Source of the DNA: an uncultured Desulfuromonadales bacterium
Lineage (GTDB): Bacteria; Desulfobacterota; Desulfuromonadia; Desulfuromonadales; Geopsychrobacteraceae
Assembly (NCBI GenBank): GCA_945787295.1
Contig: CALZHQ010000106.1
Span: 1-11,219 of the forward strand
Length of the DNA stretch: 11,219 bases
Direction of reading: 5' to 3'
Below, piece after piece: positions 6,573 through 11,219 of this stretch (positions are counted from its first letter, which is position 1; each line of letters opens with the position of its first letter). Made by a program: the position numbers and the translations under genes. The notes below the pieces were generated by a model. The model was not told the origin of the DNA, ran no database searches, and saw nothing but the letters and a program-made list of their open reading frames with translations.

Positions 6573-7142
6573 TCAATCCTCAATCAAAGCATTCCAACGA
6601 TACAGGTGGATCATCGTACTGCCGTATTTGCGACGCTCGAGCAGTTGCAGGCGACCGTAATCGCTCAATTCTTCCTCAGCCGCTGATTCGGCACAGATTA
6701 TTCCATCATCGGCAAGCAGTTGCAAGGAATCAATCTTTTCGAGAGCTTGCGGAATCAGTCCCTGGTTGTAGGGAGGGTCGAGGAGAATCAGATCGAAGGG
6801 AGCCTCGGCGCTCAATCGCGGCAGGGCGAGGAGCGCATCGGCACGTACCAGACGGGCACGCGATTCGAATTTGCAGCGCTGGACATTTTCAGTGATCACT
6901 TTCGCGGCCTGCGGACTTGCATCGACCAGGGTGGCCGAGGCGGCGCCACGGCTCAGCGCTTCGAGAGATTGCGCGCCGCTGCCGGCAAACAGCTCCAGAA
7001 CATTCAGCCCCTGAAACGACCCGAGCCGACTGTTCAGCATGCTGAACAGGGCTTCTCTGACCCGATCAGGGGTCGGCCGGATACTGCTGCCGGAAAAACC
7101 TGCCAATTTGCGCCCGCGCGCTGTTCCGCTGATAATTCGCAT
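6573..7142 (-). CDS. rsmD: 16S rRNA (guanine(966)-N2)-methyltransferase RsmD
   Basis: A 189-residue SAM-dependent methyltransferase that makes m2G966 in 16S rRNA during 30S assembly. It starts with the family-typical MRIISGTARGRKL and has RPTPDRVREALFSML (22-36). The SAM-binding motif LFAGSGAQSLEALSRGA follows at about 51-67, and the catalytic DPPY is at 122-125. The length is normal. The ribosome site is weak (AAGG about 12 bases upstream). It is the first gene of the rsmD-coaD operon and is divergent from the LysE-family gene, with 96 bases between the starts. I see no clear promoter hexamers in that gap. Confidence 0.96.
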   Translation of the reverse strand: MRIISGTARGRKLAGFSGSSIRPTPDRVREALFSMLNSRLGSFQGLNVLELFAGSGAQSLEALSRGAASATLVDASPQAAKVITENVQRCKFESRARLVRADALLALPRLSAEAPFDLILLDPPYNQGLIPQALEKIDSLQLLADDGIICAESAAEEELSDYGRLQLLERRKYGSTMIHLYRWNALIED

Positions 7143-7238
7143 GCTATCATTGCCTTCGTTTGTTCACGTTCAACCGGTCAGCTCACTCTGCCGGAGGCCG
7201 CGGCGAAGTTCAAGGCTTTATCGTGCGAGAGATCAATT

Positions 7239-7871
7239 GTGGAACAGGTCTGGCTTAATATCGGTACGGTTTTAGTTGTCTTCACCCTGGCGATCGTCAG
7301 CCCCGGGCCGAACTTTATCCTGGTGGTCAATCGGGCCCTGACCAGTTCCCGCCAGTCAGGAATCTATACTGCTTTTGGCGTCGCAACGGGCAGCGGGCTG
7401 TTTGCCCTGGCCGGACTGCTTGGCTTGATTCTCATCATCAACTCACTCCCTTATTTTTCTTCGCTGGTGAGACTGGCCGGAGGAGGTTATCTGATCTACC
7501 TCGGCGCCTCAATGCTCTGGACCTGCCGGCGCGCTCCTGGCGGAACGATCGAGAGCAGTCCTGGCGCCCTGTTGGTTAAACCGCGATCCGCCTACCTCAG
7601 CGGGCTGGCGACAAATCTTACCAATCCCAAGGCCTGGGCGTTTTATTTCAGTCTCTTTACTCTGGTGGTCGATGGTTATTTTCCTCTTTGGGCCAAGGGA
7701 TTCCTGACTCTTGCAATGTTTATGATCTCTTTCGGGTGGTACGCCACAATGGCCATGCTGGTGTCCGATCGGCGTGTTCAGAGACATTTTCTCAGTTTTC
7801 AACCACTGTTCAAGTCGATTTTGGGGGCGCTGTTGATCATGTTCGGCGGCAGGCTGCTGCTGAAAAGCTGA
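7239..7871 (+). CDS. LysE/RhtB-family amino-acid exporter
   Basis: A 210-residue inner-membrane protein with about six hydrophobic segments, the normal size for the LysE/RhtB superfamily, which exports amino acids and related small molecules. Family motifs are SPGPN (21-25) at the end of the first membrane segment and NPKAW (129-133) in the middle. The frame stays open far upstream, but that part is the antisense of rsmD; the GTG at 7239 fits the family N-terminus. The ribosome site before it is only a weak GAGAG. The substrate cannot be read from the sequence. The gene is divergent from rsmD and is followed by the dGTPase gene after 72 bases. Confidence 0.88.
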   Translation: MEQVWLNIGTVLVVFTLAIVSPGPNFILVVNRALTSSRQSGIYTAFGVATGSGLFALAGLLGLILIINSLPYFSSLVRLAGGGYLIYLGASMLWTCRRAPGGTIESSPGALLVKPRSAYLSGLATNLTNPKAWAFYFSLFTLVVDGYFPLWAKGFLTLAMFMISFGWYATMAMLVSDRRVQRHFLSFQPLFKSILGALLIMFGGRLLLKS

Positions 7872-7943
7872 CCCCTGTGACATTTTCTGTCTCGCCGGCC
7901 AATTATACTTTGACTATACATTCGAGCGGGAAAGGGGATTGCG

Positions 7944-9077
7944 ATGAGACAGAACGGATTGGCCAGCTATGCGGCCCAAAGCGAGCAGAGCCGTGGCCGT
8001 GACTATGACGAACCCTACAAGGACAGCCGCCTCAGCTATGAGCGGGATCGGGACCGGATCATCCACTCGGCCGCGTTCCGCAGACTTGAATATAAAACCC
8101 AGGTCTTCGTCAACCATGAGGGGGATTACTACCGCACCCGCCTGACGCATTCCCTCGAAGTTGCACAGATCGCCCGCGGCATCGCCCGCAACCTGCGTTT
8201 GAATGAAGACCTGGTCGAGGCTTTGGCATTATCCCACGACCTGGGGCATACCCCCTTCGGGCACACCGGTGAAGACGTGCTCAACCGGCTGATGCAGGGG
8301 CATGGCGGTTTCGAGCATAATCGTCAATCGCTGCGGATCGTCGAATTTCTGGAACAACGCTATCCGGAGTTTGATGGTCTGAACCTCAGCTGGGAGACCC
8401 GTGAAGGGATCATCAAACATTCTTCCGAGTATGACTGCGCCGGCAATACTGCGCTGCAAGCCTTTGAACCGCATCTTCGCCCGACCCTTGAAGCACAAAT
8501 TATCGACCTCGCCGATGAAATCGCCTACAACAACCATGACATCGATGACGGGCTCAAGGCCGGTTATATCAAATTGCAGGACTTGTTTCAGGTGGACATC
8601 TGGCAGCAGACCTGGGCAAGGGTCGGAGAAAAATTCCCCAGTCTTGATGAGCGCCGCCAGGTGCTGCAGACGATCAGCTATCTGATCGGTGAATTGATTC
8701 ATGACTTGGTCGCGACAACCTCGAACAATCTGGAAGGGCTCAGCATTCAAAACGTTGCCGATGTCCGCAAGCAGCCGAAAAACCTGGTCAGCTTCAGTCC
8801 GCAGATGCAGCAACTGAACCGCCAGTTGAAAACGTTCCTTTTCAAAAAGCTGTATAAGCATTACAAGGTCGAACGCATGCGGGTCAAAGCTGAGCGGTTT
8901 TTGACCCTGCTGTTTGAGAATTACATCGCTCACCCGTCACTGCTGCCGGATAAATATCAGCAAAGGTTTGATGAATATGGCACTGAAAGGGTTGTCTGCG
9001 ACTATATTGCGAGCATGACCGATCGCTACGCGCAGGATGAATATAAGCGGCTTTACGAACCGTTTGAACGTGCGTAG
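7944..9077 (+). CDS. Deoxyguanosinetriphosphate triphosphohydrolase-like HD protein
   Basis: A 377-residue HD-domain phosphohydrolase of the dGTPase-like group, which cleaves dNTPs to deoxynucleoside and triphosphate and so tunes the dNTP pool. The HD metal ligands are H69 (LTHSLEVAQIAR), H98-D99 (SHDLGHTPFGH) and D191 (IDLADEIAYNNHDIDDG). H102 and H107 of the catalytic region are also present. It is shorter than E. coli Dgt (about 500 residues) and matches the short dGTPase-like subgroup. AAAGGGGA precedes the ATG by about 6 bases. Upstream lie TATACT (7904-7909) and TATACA (7915-7920) as possible -10 boxes, but no convincing -35 at the right distance. greB starts 44 bases after the stop. 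Confidence 0.95.
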   Translation: MRQNGLASYAAQSEQSRGRDYDEPYKDSRLSYERDRDRIIHSAAFRRLEYKTQVFVNHEGDYYRTRLTHSLEVAQIARGIARNLRLNEDLVEALALSHDLGHTPFGHTGEDVLNRLMQGHGGFEHNRQSLRIVEFLEQRYPEFDGLNLSWETREGIIKHSSEYDCAGNTALQAFEPHLRPTLEAQIIDLADEIAYNNHDIDDGLKAGYIKLQDLFQVDIWQQTWARVGEKFPSLDERRQVLQTISYLIGELIHDLVATTSNNLEGLSIQNVADVRKQPKNLVSFSPQMQQLNRQLKTFLFKKLYKHYKVERMRVKAERFLTLLFENYIAHPSLLPDKYQQRFDEYGTERVVCDYIASMTDRYAQDEYKRLYEPFERA

Positions 9078-9121
9078 AATGGGAAGAAAGTCACTTTTAA
9101 GGCGTTTTCAAGAGAGATTTA

Positions 9122-9619
9122 ATGACGGAAAATCAGCGCATTTACATGACGCCGGGCTGTGCCGAACGCTTCAAGGCTGAATTAAAAGATTTGCTCTACA
9201 AGCAACGCCCGGAGATGGTCGAGACCGTCGCCTGGGCGGCATCGAATGGGGATCGCTCGGAAAATGCTGATTATCATTACGGAAAACGTCGTCTGCGACA
9301 GATCGACGGGCGGATTCGTTTTCTACAGCAACGCCTGGAAGCGGCAGAGATCATCGATCCAGCTTCGCAGCTAAAGGTCGCCGGCGAACGGGTGCTGTTC
9401 GGCTGCACGGTGACAGCGGAGAATGAGGCCGGTCAGGAAAAAGTTTACAGTATCGTCGGTATCGACGAAATCGACCTGCCGAAAGGCCGGATCAGCTGGG
9501 TTTCGCCGATCGGCAGGGCATTTTTAGGCAAATCGACAGGCGACCTGGTTGTGGTGAAAACCCCCGGCGGGGAAGAAGAGTATGAAATTCTGAAAGTCGA
9601 GTATACGCAGCTGGATTGA
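9122..9619 (+). CDS. greB: Transcription elongation factor GreB
   Basis: A 165-residue Gre factor that rescues backtracked RNA polymerase by stimulating transcript cleavage through the secondary channel. An N-terminal coiled coil (about 10-80) carries the tip motif NGDRSENADYHYGKRRLR with the acidic residues D44 and E47 that place the catalytic magnesium. A C-terminal FKBP-like domain follows, with SPIGRAFLGKSTGD (129-142). YGKRRLRQID is characteristic of GreB rather than GreA. The AGAGAGA ribosome site lies a few bases before the ATG. It is probably co-transcribed with the dGTPase gene 44 bases upstream. A GreA gene is expected elsewhere in the genome. Confidence 0.95.
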   Translation: MTENQRIYMTPGCAERFKAELKDLLYKQRPEMVETVAWAASNGDRSENADYHYGKRRLRQIDGRIRFLQQRLEAAEIIDPASQLKVAGERVLFGCTVTAENEAGQEKVYSIVGIDEIDLPKGRISWVSPIGRAFLGKSTGDLVVVKTPGGEEEYEILKVEYTQLD

Positions 9620-9620
9620 G

Positions 9621-9642
9621 GTTAGTTGCCAGACCAGCTAAC
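9621..9642 (+). terminator. Hairpin after greB, possible weak terminator or attenuator
   Basis: GTTAGTTG pairs with CAGCTAAC (one G-T pair) around a six-base loop, starting 2 bases after the greB stop. No run of T follows, so it could be an mRNA-stabilising or partly terminating structure rather than a full rho-independent terminator. Confidence 0.35.
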
Positions 9643-9685
9643 TCCTGCTTCAATTGTCATTGAGACCCGGCGTTTCTGCTTTGCA

Positions 9686-9690
9686 GGAGG
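9686..9690 (+). promoter_or_regulatory. Ribosome binding site fixing the PfpI-family start
   Basis: GGAGG lies 8 bases before the ATG at 9699 and selects that start over an in-frame TTG at 9654 that lacks such a site. Confidence 0.75.
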
Positions 9691-9698
9691 ATAAAGAG

Positions 9699-10376
9699 AT
9701 GAAATCCATTCTGATGGTGGTGACCAGCCACCCGGCGATCGATTCTGATCATCCAACCGGTCTTTGGTTCGAGGAGTTTTCCGTTCCGTATACCCTGTTT
9801 CGGGAACAGGGGTATGAGCTGACAGTGGCAAGCCCGCTCGGCGGCGCGACACCAATCGACCAGCGCAGCCTGGAAGATTATCAAAACACTGCGGAGAACG
9901 AGGCGGCAAAAACTGCCCTTAAGGACACCCAGCGGCTGAGCGCCGCGATTTCGGCAGATGATTTCTGCGCCATTTTTTTCCCGGGCGGACACGGCACCAT
10001 GTTTGACCTGCCGGAGAACCAGGAGGTTCAGCGGCTGGTCTGTGAATTACATCAGGCCGGCAAGGTTGTCGCTGCGGTCTGTCACGGGCCGGCCTGCCTG
10101 GTCGGGGCGCGCTTGCCAGGCGGCGCGCCGCTGGTGCAGGGGCGCCGCCTGACCTCATTCACCGATAATGAGGAAAGGGCCGTGGAGCTCGATCAGTTGA
10201 TGCCGTTTTTACTGGAAAGCAGGTTGACTGAGCTCGGTGCCGAGTTTCAGGCTGCAGAAAACTGGCAGGATCATGTCGTCGTCGACGGAAACCTGGTCAC
10301 CGGGCAGAACCCACAATCGAGCGCGAGCTGCGCCAATGCGGTGATCACGTTGCTGGCGGGCAACGACTTGGTATAA
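9699..10376 (+). CDS. DJ-1/PfpI (Hsp31-like) family protein
   Basis: A 225-residue protein of the type 1 glutamine amidotransferase-like fold. The nucleophile elbow is AAVCHGPA with C128-H129. FFPGGHGTM (93-101) and the glutamate of GLWFEE (E25 or E26) complete the usual Glu-Cys-His arrangement. The segment HPTGLWFEEFSVPY (18-31) is typical of the Hsp31/YDR533C-like branch, whose members have been assigned glyoxalase III-type, deglycase or chaperone roles. Which of these applies cannot be told here. It lies 79 bases after greB. The stop codon overlaps a strong -10 box for the next gene. Confidence 0.9.
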   Translation: MKSILMVVTSHPAIDSDHPTGLWFEEFSVPYTLFREQGYELTVASPLGGATPIDQRSLEDYQNTAENEAAKTALKDTQRLSAAISADDFCAIFFPGGHGTMFDLPENQEVQRLVCELHQAGKVVAAVCHGPACLVGARLPGGAPLVQGRRLTSFTDNEERAVELDQLMPFLLESRLTELGAEFQAAENWQDHVVVDGNLVTGQNPQSSASCANAVITLLAGNDLV

Positions 10377-10377
10377 T
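10350..10377 (+). promoter_or_regulatory. Probable sigma-70 promoter for the PilZ gene
   Basis: A perfect TATAAT (10372-10377) with an extended TGG just before it overlaps the stop codon of the PfpI gene. TTGCTG (10350-10355) is a fair -35 at a 16-base spacing. Transcription would start near 10384, giving a 5' leader of about 115 bases that contains a small AAACC/GGTTT hairpin at 10445-10460. Confidence 0.5.
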
Positions 10378-10487
10378 TACAGTCCGTCAGATTGCCCCGC
10401 AGAATCGTGGCGCACCTTTGAAAACGGATGTTTGTCGTGATCTCAAACCATTTCGGGTTTCAGCTCTCGATGACAAGAACAGCAATT

Positions 10488-10491
10488 GGAG
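10488..10491 (+). promoter_or_regulatory. Ribosome binding site fixing the PilZ start
   Basis: GGAG stands 9 bases before GTG at 10501 but 18 before the in-frame ATG at 10510. This supports the GTG start. Confidence 0.6.
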
Positions 10492-10500
10492 TGAACTTCT

Positions 10501-11124
10501 GTGCTGAAAATGAAATGTCCGGCCTGCAAAGAGCTTATCGTTTCTCAGCTGTTGGCCGAGATTGAGACCATAGTTTGTGACAGCTGTCATCAGACCGTGC
10601 CGGTCCAAGACGTCATGGTGGCGGCCAAAGGCTTCACCTTTCATCGCAACGACCTGGTGAAACGGCTGTTCCGCTACAAAACCCTGCTGAATGAGGTGAG
10701 TATAGAGCGAGCTCTGCTGGAACAAGACCCAAGAGCCTCAGATGACAGCAAAAGGAGCCTCGACCAATTCCTGAATGCGTTAAAAGAGGTCATGGCCGGG
10801 GCCAGGAACAGTTTACGGCTCGATTTCGTCGCGCATGTGCCGGTCAATTTTCAGATCGACAGTCAAGAATACAAAGGCGCCCTGACCAACCTGAGTACAA
10901 CGGGAGCCTGCATCGCTACCGCAAATCTCGCTTCTAAATCACAGCAGAAAAAAGACATCACTCTGCAATTCAACTTGCCGGAGGATAAAGGACTTTTGAC
11001 CCTGAACGGGATCGTCAGCTGGGTGAAGACGGCCGAAAAAAACTGCCAGGTCGGGGTGGAGTTCAAGTCTTTGGATGACGCAGTGGCACAAATGTTGTGG
11101 GAGTTTATTGCCAGCACCGTCTAA
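10501..11124 (+). CDS. PilZ-domain c-di-GMP-binding protein with N-terminal Cys4 zinc-ribbon-like segment
   Basis: A 207-residue, apparently soluble protein. Residues 1-45 hold two CxxC pairs (C6/C9 and C26/C29), the layout of a small zinc ribbon. A helical, charged stretch at about 50-100 follows. The C-terminal PilZ domain (about 101-205) has both c-di-GMP-binding motifs: RxxxR at R102-R106 and NxSxxG at N130-G135. It should therefore bind c-di-GMP. The role of the zinc-like segment is unknown; it may contact a protein or nucleic-acid partner. GTG at 10501 is chosen from its ribosome site. It lies 124 bases after the PfpI gene and probably has its own promoter. The same window holds a diguanylate cyclase 7 kb away, but a direct link is only a guess. 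Confidence 0.88.
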   Translation: MLKMKCPACKELIVSQLLAEIETIVCDSCHQTVPVQDVMVAAKGFTFHRNDLVKRLFRYKTLLNEVSIERALLEQDPRASDDSKRSLDQFLNALKEVMAGARNSLRLDFVAHVPVNFQIDSQEYKGALTNLSTTGACIATANLASKSQQKKDITLQFNLPEDKGLLTLNGIVSWVKTAEKNCQVGVEFKSLDDAVAQMLWEFIASTV

Positions 11125-11180
11125 TTGTGAAGGCGATGTTGCTGGCACTTCAGTCTGATTTGTTTATTCGTTTTGAGAAT

Positions 11181-11219
11181 TCAGTCACGTAATCCCGCTA
11201 TTGGTGATCACGTGACTGA
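11181..11219. repeat. Strong inverted repeat at window end (terminator or palindromic element)
   Basis: Perfect 10-base arms TCAGTCACGT (11181-11190) and ACGTGACTGA (11210-11219) enclose 19 bases. These can extend the stem imperfectly, with ATC/GAT and CC/GG pairing around a GCTATT loop. It lies 57 bases after the PilZ stop. The window ends at the right arm, so a following T tract, which would make it a terminator, cannot be seen. Confidence 0.6.

Noticed and set aside
6572..6583. TTG start for coaD overlapping rsmD
   Set aside because: The ATG at 6571 has a well-spaced GAGG and matches the family N-terminus.
6720..7238. In-frame open extension upstream of the LysE-family gene, giving a 383-residue reading frame
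   Set aside because: The upstream part is the antisense of rsmD and has no resemblance to the exporter family; the exporter's own N-terminus begins at the GTG at 7239.
7877..7920. Promoter for the dGTPase gene
   Set aside because: Two -10-like boxes exist, but GTGACA lies 21 bases from the first and nothing suits the second, so I did not call it.
8229..8933. 234-residue minus-strand reading frame opposite the dGTPase gene
   Set aside because: It is antisense to conserved HD-domain coding sequence, with no recognisable family and no supporting ribosome site or operon context.
1..11219. Defence, phage, toxin-antitoxin, CRISPR or transposon content
   Set aside because: No transposase, integrase, toxin pair, spaced direct repeats or phage gene is seen; apart from the surface/signalling block the genes are housekeeping families.

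Overview
This 11.2-kb window looks like a chromosomal segment of a Gram-negative bacterium, most probably a Desulfuromonadia/Geobacter-type deltaproteobacterium. That assignment is an inference from gene style (PilZ and GGDEF proteins, creatininase-family protein, short dGTPase-like protein) and moderate GC content; no rRNA or other decisive marker is present. I see no transposase, integrase, CRISPR array, tRNA or rRNA gene. Gene density is high, and the longest stretch without a gene is about 225 bases (3689-3913).

Region 1 (1-3688, + strand) is a cell-surface and signalling block. It holds the C-terminal end of a very large repeat-containing (cadherin/Ig-like) protein with an acidic linker and a C-terminal membrane segment. 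A membrane-bound PAS-GGDEF diguanylate cyclase overlaps it by 4 bases, and a stand-alone CheY-like receiver follows. The arrangement suggests a surface protein controlled by, or reporting to, c-di-GMP and phosphorelay signalling. Behind the receiver gene lies a palindromic, possibly dispersed repeat and then a rho-independent terminator.

Region 2 (3914-5987, + strand) has yacG (zinc protein, gyrase inhibitor family), queD and queE (two steps of 7-deazaguanine/queuosine synthesis; the genes overlap by 29 bases) and a creatininase-family metal-dependent amidohydrolase.

Region 3 (6030-7142, - strand) is a two-gene operon, rsmD-coaD (16S rRNA m2G966 methyltransferase and phosphopantetheine adenylyltransferase), with its own terminator at 6030-6058, convergent with region 2.

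Region 4 (7239-11124, + strand) starts divergently from rsmD. It has a LysE-family exporter, a dGTPase-like HD phosphohydrolase, greB, a DJ-1/PfpI-family protein and a PilZ-domain protein with an N-terminal Cys4 zinc-ribbon-like segment. A near-consensus promoter overlapping the stop codon of the PfpI gene probably drives the PilZ gene. The window ends inside or at a strong inverted repeat (11181-11219).

Most genes are housekeeping families. The parts that deserve attention are the giant repeat protein/diguanylate cyclase/receiver block, the Cys4-PilZ protein, the que-creatininase neighbourhood and the two unexplained palindromic elements.
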